DNA from: Sedimentisphaerales bacterium
GTDB taxonomy: Bacteria > Planctomycetota > Phycisphaerae > Sedimentisphaerales > SG8-4
DNA: 5,388 nucleotides
Reading direction: 5' to 3'
Assembly (NCBI GenBank): GCA_016932895.1
Contig: JAFGCA010000488.1
Location: 1-5,388, forward strand
Part shown: positions 1 through 5,388 of the stretch, in pieces
Position numbering within the stretch: position 1 is the stretch's first letter
How the letters are laid out: the number at the start of each line of letters is the position of its first letter
Position numbers and translations under genes: made by a program
Notes under the pieces: generated by a model
Told to the model about the DNA's origin: nothing
What the model saw: the letters and a program-made list of their open reading frames with translations, nothing else
Database searches by the model: none

Positions 1-1929
1 AAGAGCCTGCTCAAGTTTCTAACCACGTACTTTCCTCACTCGACCGGCCTGAAGCCGTTCTCTGACGACCACAAGCGGATGATCGGCGAAATGGAACGCT
101 GTATTCGGGGCGGTGGCCGGATGGTCAACGCGGTCTATCGCGGTTTCGCCAAGACGACCATCTCGGAGAACGCGGTTATCTGGGCTGCCCTCTACGGCCT
201 CCGCCGTTTCGTCTTGCTCGTCGGCATCAACAAGCACGAATCGGCCGGCAACATCGACTCGATCAAGGCGGAGCTGGCCGAAAACGACCTGCTGGCCGCG
301 GACTTTCCGGAGGTCTGCCTGTACATCCGGGCCTTGAAAAACAAACCGCAACGGGCCCCACACCAGACGTGCGACGGCCGGCACACACACATCGTCTGGC
401 GGGCTGACACCCTCGTTATGCCGACGATCAAGGGCTCAGTTGCCTCGGGCGTCATCATCACGGCCCGACCGTATGGAAAGGCCCGCGGCATCAAGTACAA
501 GCGGCGCGACGGGCTCCAAGTCCGGCCGGATCTAGCCATTGTCGACGACCCCCAAAACGACGAAAGCGCGGCGACGCAGGCGCGGGTAAACAAGAACCTG
601 ACGATCTTGCGGAAGGGCATTTGCCAAACCGCAGGCCGGGGCAAGGGCTTGGCGGTGGTTATCAACGCAACGATCATCGCGCCCGATGACATGATTGAAA
701 CGCTGCTTGCCGATCCGGCCTGGCAAGGCCAACGCGTGCCGATGATCAAGAAGTGGGCCGACGCACACGATACGCTGTGGCTCAAGGAGTACTCCGACAT
801 CCGGCGGACCTTTGACCGAACGGTTCCGGCAGACCAGGACCGCGCCCACCGCGCCGCAACGGCCTTCTACCGCAGCCACCGCCGCGAAATGGACGCCGGG
901 TGTCTCGTGTCTTGGAAATACTGCCGCAACGCCAACGAGCTTTCGGCTATCCAGCACGCCTATGATATTCTGATCGACGACGGGGAGGACGTTTTTCAAT
1001 CAGAATATCAGCAGGACCCGGTGCCGAGCGAGAAGGAACGGGACCAACTCACGCCGGGGCTGGTGGCGGGGAAGGGCAACGGGCTGGCCCGTGGGGTGGT
1101 CCCGAGCAGCGCGGAGTTTGTAACGGCTCACATCGACGTTCATGACCGCGTGTTGTACTGGTCGGTCGGGGCGTGGTCGCCGACATTCGAGGGTTTCTTG
1201 GTCGACTACGGCACGCACCCGCGGCAGTCCGTCCGATACTTTGCTCAGGCGACGGCGCCGAAGACGTTGGCCCGGCTGCATCCCGGCAAGGGCAAGGAGG
1301 GATCCATCCTGGCTGGGCTGACCGAGCTGACCGAGCGGCTGCTGTCGGCTGAGTGGGAGAGGGAGGATGGCGTGGTGTTGCGGATCGGCCGGCTGCTGAT
1401 CGACGCGCGCTACAACCGGGACCTCGTGGTCTCGTTTTGCCGGCGGTCGCCCCATGCCGCGGTGATCTTGCCGGCGATGGGGTTCTTTTGCCCGCGGGGG
1501 CGCGTCTGGTCGGAGTTCTTTGCGACGAAGGAAGGCGGCCGGTCGGGCTTCCACTGGCGGCTACCACCGCCGCAGAAAGGCGAGCGGGTGTTGCTGGTCG
1601 ACGTGAACTGGTGGAAGACGTTGGCGTGGGAACGGCTGCGGGTGGCGTTGGGGGACACGGGCTGCTGGTCGCTGTTTGGCCGGGAGCCGATAAGGCACCA
1701 GTTGCTTGCCGATCATTTTTGCTCGGAGCGCGCGGTTTGGGTGGAGGCCAAAGGTTTGGGCCGGTACGAGTGGGAGTGGAAACCCGGGCGCCCCGACAAC
1801 CACTGGTGGGACACGTTCGTCGGCTCGGCGGCGGCGGCGGCAACGATGGGCGCGACCATCCCGGGGGCCATGGAGCGGCGGGGGCGAAAGCGAAGAACAA
1901 GAAAACGAGTCCAGTACGCGGAAGGATAG
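1..1929 (+). CDS. Phage terminase large subunit (ATPase and nuclease), 5' partial
   Basis: This is the motor that cuts concatemeric phage DNA and pumps it through the portal into the procapsid. The frame is open from base 1, so the start lies upstream; 642 residues are visible, and the first ATG (base 79) is probably internal. Numbering from that Met, a Walker A-like RGFAKTT lies at residues 21-27 (Lys25, bases 151-153) and a Walker B-like LAIVDD at 152-157. The motif SEYQQDP (308-314), common near the end of terminase ATPase domains, precedes an RNase H-like nuclease. Its likely metal-binding acids are Asp353 (HIDVHD), Asp442 (LLIDARY) and Asp578 (NHWWD). The NHxxD ending resembles GpA-family nucleases, while the Walker A is not the lambda gpA form. 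The C-terminus (600-610) is very basic. The portal gene downstream supports the call. The small terminase subunit is not in the window and may lie upstream. Confidence 0.9.
   Translation, partial: KSLLKFLTTYFPHSTGLKPFSDDHKRMIGEMERCIRGGGRMVNAVYRGFAKTTISENAVIWAALYGLRRFVLLVGINKHESAGNIDSIKAELAENDLLAADFPEVCLYIRALKNKPQRAPHQTCDGRHTHIVWRADTLVMPTIKGSVASGVIITARPYGKARGIKYKRRDGLQVRPDLAIVDDPQNDESAATQARVNKNLTILRKGICQTAGRGKGLAVVINATIIAPDDMIETLLADPAWQGQRVPMIKKWADAHDTLWLKEYSDIRRTFDRTVPADQDRAHRAATAFYRSHRREMDAGCLVSWKYCRNANELSAIQHAYDILIDDGEDVFQSEYQQDPVPSEKERDQLTPGLVAGKGNGLARGVVPSSAEFVTAHIDVHDRVLYWSVGAWSPTFEGFLVDYGTHPRQSVRYFAQATAPKTLARLHPGKGKEGSILAGLTELTERLLSAEWEREDGVVLRIGRLLIDARYNRDLVVSFCRRSPHAAVILPAMGFFCPRGRVWSEFFATKEGGRSGFHWRLPPPQKGERVLLVDVNWWKTLAWERLRVALGDTGCWSLFGREPIRHQLLADHFCSERAVWVEAKGLGRYEWEWKPGRPDNHWWDTFVGSAAAAATMGATIPGAMERRGRKRRTRKRVQYAEG
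1920..1926 (+). promoter_or_regulatory. Ribosome binding site of the zinc-ribbon gene
   Basis: GGAAGGA lies 6 bases before the ATG at 1933 and inside the last codons of the terminase gene. This supports the 1933 start and suggests that translation of the two genes is coupled. Confidence 0.65.
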
Positions 1930-1932
1930 ACC

Positions 1933-2187
1933 ATGGCGAAGAAGAAAACAGCCAAGACCGAGGCCGCCCCAAGGCATGCGGCCCCCCAGGTACAGGCCGC
2001 GCTGACGCGGTGCCCGGCTTGCGGTAGCACCGATCGGGAGTCCTACTCCGGGACCCTCACGCAAGAGTACGGCGGCGTCACTCCTGACGGAAAGCCGTAC
2101 ACGCACATCGTGAGACGGCGGACGGTCTGCCGGGCCTGCGGTCAATGCCGGGTCGATCGTTTCTACGAGAACCGGGCCTCTCAATAA
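1933..2187 (+). CDS. Small zinc-ribbon protein of unknown function
   Basis: This 84-residue protein has a Lys/Ala-rich N-terminus (about residues 1-20) followed by a probable zinc ribbon. The knuckles are CPAC (Cys27, Cys30) and CRAC (Cys66, Cys69), with a further Cys72. The 35 residues between the knuckles would form the beta strands and carry a Tyr/Gly-rich turn. The start is well supported by GGAAGGA 6 bases upstream, and the gene begins 3 bases after the terminase stop, so it is very likely co-translated with it. I do not recognise a named family. Such ribbons usually bind nucleic acid or stabilise a small fold. A role as a packaging accessory, a late-gene regulator or a terminase partner is conceivable from position alone, but none is shown by the sequence. 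Confidence 0.8.
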   Translation: MAKKKTAKTEAAPRHAAPQVQAALTRCPACGSTDRESYSGTLTQEYGGVTPDGKPYTHIVRRRTVCRACGQCRVDRFYENRASQ

Positions 2188-2211
2188 AAAAGTGCGTGAT
2201 CCGCACTTCTT
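2186..2211. terminator. Hairpin with flanking A/T tracts, possible intrinsic terminator
   Basis: A perfect inverted repeat, AAGTGCG (2190-2196) and CGCACTT (2202-2208), surrounds a 5-base loop. It begins right after the TAA of the zinc-ribbon gene. On the plus strand it is followed by CTTCTTGG, an interrupted T tract, so termination in the operon direction would be weak or partial. On the minus strand the stem runs into six consecutive T, a better intrinsic-terminator form, although no minus-strand gene is supported here. It could instead be an mRNA processing or stability element that separates the terminase/zinc-ribbon messages from the structural genes. Confidence 0.45.
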
Positions 2212-2280
2212 CTTGGCATTCTGCCACGCCCCCGGCGAATCGGTATATCCAAACTGCGCGCCGTGCCCAACGATGCAGGC

Positions 2281-2469
2281 ATGAGCGTAGAAACCGAAAT
2301 CGCCGAGCTCGAAGCGATCCTCAACACCGGCGCCTCGTCGACCGGGGTGGGAACGCAACGCGTGACCTGGGATCTCGACCAGGTACGGCGACGGTTGGCT
2401 GAGCTGCGCCGGGAGCTGGACCACACCCGGCGCCCGCGGATCGCCACGATCGACCTTTCCAACTTCTGA
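2281..2469 (+). CDS. gpW-like head-tail joining protein
   Basis: In lambda, gpW (68 residues) binds the portal after packaging and helps form the platform for tail attachment. This 62-residue protein has the same size, the same place just before a lambda-family portal, and the same build. An N-terminal helix (about residues 3-15, TEIAELEAILNTG) leads to a short hairpin ending in RVTW (27-30), then a charged helix (31-48, with RRRLAELRREL) and a basic tail ending in an aromatic residue. By eye it aligns with remembered lambda gpW over most of its length, but identity is low. The ATG at 2281 was chosen to match the gpW start. A GTG at 2263 in the same frame would add six residues. Neither start has a good ribosome binding site (AGG sits only one base before 2281). 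The next gene starts 14 bases downstream. Confidence 0.65.
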   Translation: MSVETEIAELEAILNTGASSTGVGTQRVTWDLDQVRRRLAELRRELDHTRRPRIATIDLSNF

Positions 2470-2483
2470 CGGACCGAACACGG

Positions 2484-3968
2484 ATGATTGCCACGAACGG
2501 ACACGCGCGCTTGTCGCGGATTCTCGGCTCCGATGGCCGGCCGTTTCGGTTGGCGTACGATGCCGTGGAGTCCGGCAAGAAGCGGCGGCGTCCATCGACT
2601 GGCATCCTTCAGACGGAAGACCAGCAGCTTCCGCCCGCCAATCGCCGGGATCTCGTCTCCGAAATGCGGGACCTCCAGCGCAACTTTTCCCTGGCCGCGT
2701 GGGCCATCCGCAAGCACCTCGACTTCGTTTCTACGTTCACGATCCAGTTTAAGACCGGGGACAAAGCCCTCGATCAGCGGATCGAGGACCTACTGAAATG
2801 GTGGGGCCGAGCGGAGAATCTCGACATTGCGGCGAGGCATCCATGGGACCGCTTCTGGCGGTTGGCCGAAGCGCGGGCGGTAGTTGACGGCGACGTGGGC
2901 GTCCTGAAGCTCCAGGATGGCCGGCTACAGGCGATCGAGGGCGACCGCATCCGCACGCCTTGGAGCGTACCGCCAGGCGCGAACATTCGGACCGAGGACC
3001 TCACCCACGGGGTCAAGACCGACGCGGCGGGCCGGGCCATGGCCTATTGCGTCTGCCGCCGAGGCAAGAGCGGCTCGGGCTTTGAATTCGAGCGGATGGT
3101 CAGCGCTGGCCGACTCTTGCTCCACGGCTACTTCGACCGCTTCGACCAAGTGCGCGGCATCACGCCGATGGCCTCGGGCTACAACAGCTTTCAGGACACG
3201 TATGAGGGCGTGACGTACGCGCTGCTGAAAGCCAAGGCCGCCCAACTCTTCGGCCTGAAGGTCACCCGCGCAGACGACGGAGAGGGCAGCTTCGGCGAGG
3301 TGGCCAACACGGCGGACGACGCGGACGACGCCACCGAGACCGCGGCCGAAAAAGCGGGGTATGAAGTCAACTTCGGGCGAGGCCCCTTCATCCTCGACAT
3401 GGACCCGGGCGACGACGCGGGCGTCCTGGAGGCGAAGACGCCCTCAGCCGAGTTCCGCGAATTCATGACGGCCGTCATCGGGATGTCGTTGAAGGCCCTC
3501 GATATTCCCTATTCGTTTTATGACGAGGCCTGGACGAACTTCTTCGGCTCGAAAGCGGCCTTGATGCTGTATCTCAAGAGCTGCCGGACCAAGCGGGACA
3601 ACTTGCGCGCGATCATCCGACGTGTCATCTACTGGCGGCTGCTGGCCTGGGTGCTTGACGGCGTGCTGGAGCTGCCGGCCGGCCTGATGGTCCGCGACCT
3701 GAAATTCGAGCTGATCCCTGACGGAATGCCATGGTGGGATCAGTCGAAGGAAGTCGCCGGCGACGTGGCCGCAATCGCCGCCGGGCTTCGGACGCGGACC
3801 GAGATTCGCAAGGAGCGATACGGCGACGACTGGCATGATGTGATCGACGGCCTGGCGGAGGAGGAGGAGTACATCCGGGAGACGGGCGTCACCATCACGT
3901 CGCCGGCCATCAATGTCAACGTCGGAGTGGCCCCGGTCAAAGTGGAAGACGGAGAGGAGGAAGACTGA
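2484..3968 (+). CDS. Phage portal protein, lambda gpB family
   Basis: This 494-residue protein would form the dodecameric ring at one procapsid vertex, where the terminase docks and DNA enters. The length is close to lambda gpB (533). Typical family segments appear in order: an N-terminal helix region with LQRNFSLAAWAIRKHLDFV (64-82); a GDVGVLKL strand pair followed by LQAIEGDRI (136-155); the VRGITPMASGYNSFQD segment (223-238) leading into a long Ala-rich helix; SFYDEAWTNFFGSKAAL (344-360); and a clip/crown region with DQSKEVAGDVAAIAAGLRTR (419-438) and YGDDWHDV (446-453). An acidic stretch (264-290) with a duplicated ADD unit interrupts the middle. The C-terminus is acidic (EDGEEED). No clear ribosome binding site precedes 2484, so translation may be coupled to the gpW-like gene. 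Its stop overlaps the protease start. Confidence 0.9.
   Translation: MIATNGHARLSRILGSDGRPFRLAYDAVESGKKRRRPSTGILQTEDQQLPPANRRDLVSEMRDLQRNFSLAAWAIRKHLDFVSTFTIQFKTGDKALDQRIEDLLKWWGRAENLDIAARHPWDRFWRLAEARAVVDGDVGVLKLQDGRLQAIEGDRIRTPWSVPPGANIRTEDLTHGVKTDAAGRAMAYCVCRRGKSGSGFEFERMVSAGRLLLHGYFDRFDQVRGITPMASGYNSFQDTYEGVTYALLKAKAAQLFGLKVTRADDGEGSFGEVANTADDADDATETAAEKAGYEVNFGRGPFILDMDPGDDAGVLEAKTPSAEFREFMTAVIGMSLKALDIPYSFYDEAWTNFFGSKAALMLYLKSCRTKRDNLRAIIRRVIYWRLLAWVLDGVLELPAGLMVRDLKFELIPDGMPWWDQSKEVAGDVAAIAAGLRTRTEIRKERYGDDWHDVIDGLAEEEEYIRETGVTITSPAINVNVGVAPVKVEDGEEED
3312..3329 (+). repeat. Two perfect 9-bp tandem copies inside the portal gene
   Basis: GCGGACGAC occurs twice in a row and encodes ADDADD (portal residues 277-282). 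It lies in an acidic, low-complexity stretch that looks like a surface loop and is probably tolerant to length change. Confidence 0.6.
3955..3960 (+). promoter_or_regulatory. Strong ribosome binding site of the protease gene
   Basis: AGGAGG lies 7 bases before the ATG at 3968, within the acidic codons at the portal 3' end. Together with the TGATG stop/start overlap it fixes the protease start and implies translational coupling. Confidence 0.75.
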
Positions 3969-5008
3969 TGCCGGACACGACGCAAGAACCCACGACGAGG
4001 CGGAGTCATGAATACCCCCGAGCGGCGTTTTACCTTGATTGCGGAACCCTCGAATTTCAAAAGCCTTCGGAAGGCGACGAGCGGGTCCCCATCCACATGC
4101 ACGCGCGCAGCAACGAAGCGGTCGAGCGGTACGGCGAGCGATGGTATCACGACTTCGCAGGGATGCAGCGGGGCGAGCGTGTCTCCATCGACTACCTCCA
4201 CGATCCCGACCAACTGATGGGATACCTCGATCGTTTCGAGGTGAAGAAAGACGGCCTCCACGCGGACGGCTGGCTGATTCCGTACGGCGAAGACGACAAG
4301 GCGCGAGAAATCATCTACCGCGCACAAGCGGGCGTGCCTTACGAGGCGTCCATCTTCTTCGGCGGAAACGGAATCGTGGTGGAAGAGCTGGCCGCGGCCG
4401 CCAAGGCAACGGTAAACGGCAAGACGGTCCAGGGGCCCGCGGTGATCTTTCGGCAGTGGCCGCTCCGCAGCGTGGCCGTTGTGCCGTGGGGGGCCGACGA
4501 AGGGACCCGCACGAAACTCGGCGCGAGTGACACGGTAAAGGTTTCATTTCTACAGAACGAGGAGAACGCCATGGCTAAAAAGCCGGAGAAGGAAACGGCC
4601 GATCCAGACAAGCTGTCGGATCAAGGGCAAGAGACCGAGCTTGGGGGCGATGCCGGCAAGCAGACCCCGCCGCCGCTGCCCGATAAGCAGGCGGAGACCC
4701 CGCCCGAGCCGGATCCGCGTGCGGAGTGCAAGCGGTTTATCGATGCGTTCGGCTCGGCCAACGGGGCGAAGTGGTTCGCCGATCGCAAGACGTTTGCCGA
4801 GGCGCAGCAGCTCCACGCCGAGGCCCTCGCCGCAGAGAACGCCGACCTCAAGGCCAAGCTGGCCAACGTCGACCGCGGTGAGGCAACGCCCGTGAGCGGT
4901 ACGCCGGAAGGCGGTAAGGGGGCATCGGACAAACAGCGGGCCATCTTCGGCGACGGCCTGGCCGCTTTGGTCGCGCACAACGAAGCGGCGCTCGGCGGGC
5001 GGAAGTAA
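3968..5008 (+). CDS. Prohead maturation protease fused to a scaffold domain
   Basis: This 346-residue protein would process procapsid proteins and remove the scaffold before packaging. The N-terminal part (about 15-190) has the layout of His/Ser prohead proteases of the herpes-assemblin-like class (peptidase S78 and relatives). A His follows a strand (DYLHDPD, His78), then come YLDRFEVKKDGLHADGWL (86-103), a G-x-P-Y-E-A-S-I-F-F block with the likely nucleophile Ser128 (122-131), and the family-like ending LRSVAVVPWGADEGT (166-180). No ClpP-like S49 pattern, as in lambda gpC, is seen. A Pro-rich linker (233-250) joins a charged helical region (252-301, coiled-coil-like in AEALAAENADLKAKLA), typical of scaffolds. 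The ATG overlaps the portal stop by one base. The exact peptidase family and the third catalytic residue are uncertain. An internal start at codon 202 probably yields the scaffold separately. Confidence 0.8.
   Translation: MPDTTQEPTTRRSHEYPRAAFYLDCGTLEFQKPSEGDERVPIHMHARSNEAVERYGERWYHDFAGMQRGERVSIDYLHDPDQLMGYLDRFEVKKDGLHADGWLIPYGEDDKAREIIYRAQAGVPYEASIFFGGNGIVVEELAAAAKATVNGKTVQGPAVIFRQWPLRSVAVVPWGADEGTRTKLGASDTVKVSFLQNEENAMAKKPEKETADPDKLSDQGQETELGGDAGKQTPPPLPDKQAETPPEPDPRAECKRFIDAFGSANGAKWFADRKTFAEAQQLHAEALAAENADLKAKLANVDRGEATPVSGTPEGGKGASDKQRAIFGDGLAALVAHNEAALGGRK
4559..4564 (+). promoter_or_regulatory. Internal ribosome binding site for a nested scaffold gene
   Basis: GAGGAG lies 6 bases before an in-frame ATG at 4571 inside the protease-scaffold gene. 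The quality and spacing match the start signals of the protease and capsid genes. Confidence 0.6.
4571..5008 (+). CDS. Probable nested scaffold protein (C-terminal part of the protease gene)
   Basis: Starting at Met202 of the protease frame, this 145-residue product would be the free internal scaffold that directs capsid protein assembly. It begins MAKKPEKE, exactly where the protease domain ends, and contains an acidic/polar Pro-rich stretch followed by a charged helix and a Gly/Ala-rich C-terminus. GAGGAG 6 bases upstream supports real initiation. In lambda, Nu3 is made in the same way from an in-frame start inside C, which is the known precedent. Whether the nested product is made here is inferred. 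The alternative is that the scaffold exists only as the fusion and the start signal is chance, since GAG GAG codes for Glu-Glu. Confidence 0.55.
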   Translation: MAKKPEKETADPDKLSDQGQETELGGDAGKQTPPPLPDKQAETPPEPDPRAECKRFIDAFGSANGAKWFADRKTFAEAQQLHAEALAAENADLKAKLANVDRGEATPVSGTPEGGKGASDKQRAIFGDGLAALVAHNEAALGGRK

Positions 5009-5054
5009 CGGCGTACGCGCGGGCGGGGTGCTCGTGCGGTTGAAACTTGGGTTT

Positions 5055-5063
5055 GAGGAGAGG
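5055..5063 (+). promoter_or_regulatory. Ribosome binding site of the major capsid gene
   Basis: GAGGAGAGG lies in the 63-base leader, with its 3' end 8 bases before ATG 5072. It favours 5072 over the in-frame ATG at 5078, for which the gap would be 14 bases. Its purine-rich length fits a highly expressed gene. No terminator or clear promoter is visible in 5009-5071. Confidence 0.7.
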
Positions 5064-5071
5064 AACGTAAC

Positions 5072-5388
5072 ATGCCAATGCCAACCCTGCTTGATGTGAT
5101 CAAGCGAAACGGGACCGACGCGGCGGTCGGGCTGATCGAAGAGGCCGGCAAGGCCACGCCGGAAGTGTTGCTCGGGGCCGCGCGCACCATCGCAGGCCTG
5201 AACTACAAGACGCGGGTCCGGACCGGCCTCCCAACGGTCGGATTCCGCCAGGTCAATGCGGGGACCGCAGTTAGCAAGAGCACGCTCGAACAGCGGCTCG
5301 TCGAGTGTTACTTGCTCAACCCGCAATTCGAGGTCGACAAGGCCGCGGCCGATGCGTCCGAGGACGGCGCCGCGGCCTATCTCGCCGA
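5072..5388 (+). CDS. Phage major capsid protein, 3' partial
   Basis: The first 105 residues of a gene that runs off the window are visible. They read as the N-terminal part of a major capsid protein, the shell subunit whose copies form the icosahedral head, probably with the HK97 fold. The N-terminus has a short amphipathic helix (PTLLDVIKRNG, residues 4-14) and a second one (VGLIEEAGK). A strand-rich segment follows, with YKTRVRTGLPTVGFR (47-61) and the STLEQRLVECYLLNP block (69-83), then an acidic helix (about 86-102). This pattern resembles capsid proteins that I recall from prophages annotated as major capsid protein. The place directly after the protease-scaffold gene agrees. There is no long N-terminal delta domain, which fits use of a separate scaffold. 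The start is set by the purine-rich site upstream. The fold itself cannot be proved from the visible part. Confidence 0.75.
   Translation, partial: MPMPTLLDVIKRNGTDAAVGLIEEAGKATPEVLLGAARTIAGLNYKTRVRTGLPTVGFRQVNAGTAVSKSTLEQRLVECYLLNPQFEVDKAAADASEDGAAAYLA

Noticed and set aside
79..81. ATG at 79 as the true start of the terminase gene
   Set aside because: The frame stays open to base 1 with plausible terminase-like sequence, and Walker A would lie only about 20 residues from this Met, too close for the usual N-terminal adenine-binding region.
1826..1844. Short GCG/CGG triplet run in the terminase gene
   Set aside because: It encodes an Ala run in the nuclease C-terminal helix after Asp578; in GC-rich DNA this is ordinary codon use, not a functional repeat.
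1353..2027. Plus-strand 224-codon frame overlapping the terminase 3' end and the zinc-ribbon gene
   Set aside because: It is Gly/Ala/Arg-rich with no motifs, and it overlaps the nuclease motifs of the terminase and the cysteine gene in other frames.
2213..2249. Possible promoter before the gpW-like gene (TTGGCA and TATATC)
   Set aside because: The two boxes are 25 bases apart, too far for a sigma-70 promoter, and no good -10 box lies at the right distance.
1561..2595. Long minus-strand open frame (344 codons), and other long minus-strand frames such as 1049-1972 and 4550-5326
   Set aside because: They lie opposite well-supported plus-strand genes, have Arg/Pro/Ser-rich compositions typical of antisense frames in GC-rich DNA, and show no recognisable motif. 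The first also crosses the terminase end, three gene boundaries and the hairpin.

Overview
This GC-rich window is one continuous, compact, plus-strand block of tailed-phage head genes. It reads as DNA packaging and procapsid assembly from a siphovirus- or myovirus-type phage or prophage. The order is terminase large subunit (5' end outside the window), small zinc-ribbon protein, small gpW-like head-tail joining protein, lambda-family portal, prohead protease fused to a scaffold, and major capsid protein (3' end outside the window). The order A - W - B - C/Nu3 - E is that of phage lambda, but several parts are not lambda-type. No integrase, tRNA, attachment site, IS element or CRISPR array is visible, so prophage and free phage cannot be told apart here. 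The host is a high-GC bacterium. The capsid and terminase sequences remind me of prophages in Planctomycetes-like genomes, but that is only a weak impression.

Layout: positions 1-1929 encode the terminase motor and nuclease. The zinc-ribbon gene follows after 3 bases (1933-2187), with its ribosome binding site inside the terminase 3' end. The largest gap (2188-2280) holds a perfect 7-bp-stem hairpin. The gpW-like gene (2281-2469) lies 14 bases before the portal gene (2484-3968). The portal stop and protease start overlap by one base (TGATG). The protease-scaffold gene (3968-5008) has a strong in-frame internal start at 4571. After a 63-base leader the capsid gene starts at 5072 and runs off the end.

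How the parts work together: the scaffold and protease direct assembly of the capsid protein into a procapsid around the portal ring. The protease then removes the scaffold, the terminase docks on the portal and pumps in DNA, and the gpW-like protein plugs the portal vertex and prepares it for the tail. The zinc-ribbon protein has no obvious assigned role.

The most notable points are the probable nested scaffold gene inside the protease gene, the apparent protease swap relative to lambda (His/Ser assemblin-like, not ClpP-like), the unrecognised zinc-ribbon gene between terminase and gpW, and a terminase that seems to join a non-lambda Walker A motif to a GpA-like nuclease. I see no evidence of a wholly new defence or mobile system; this is a fairly ordinary phage head module with mosaic details.
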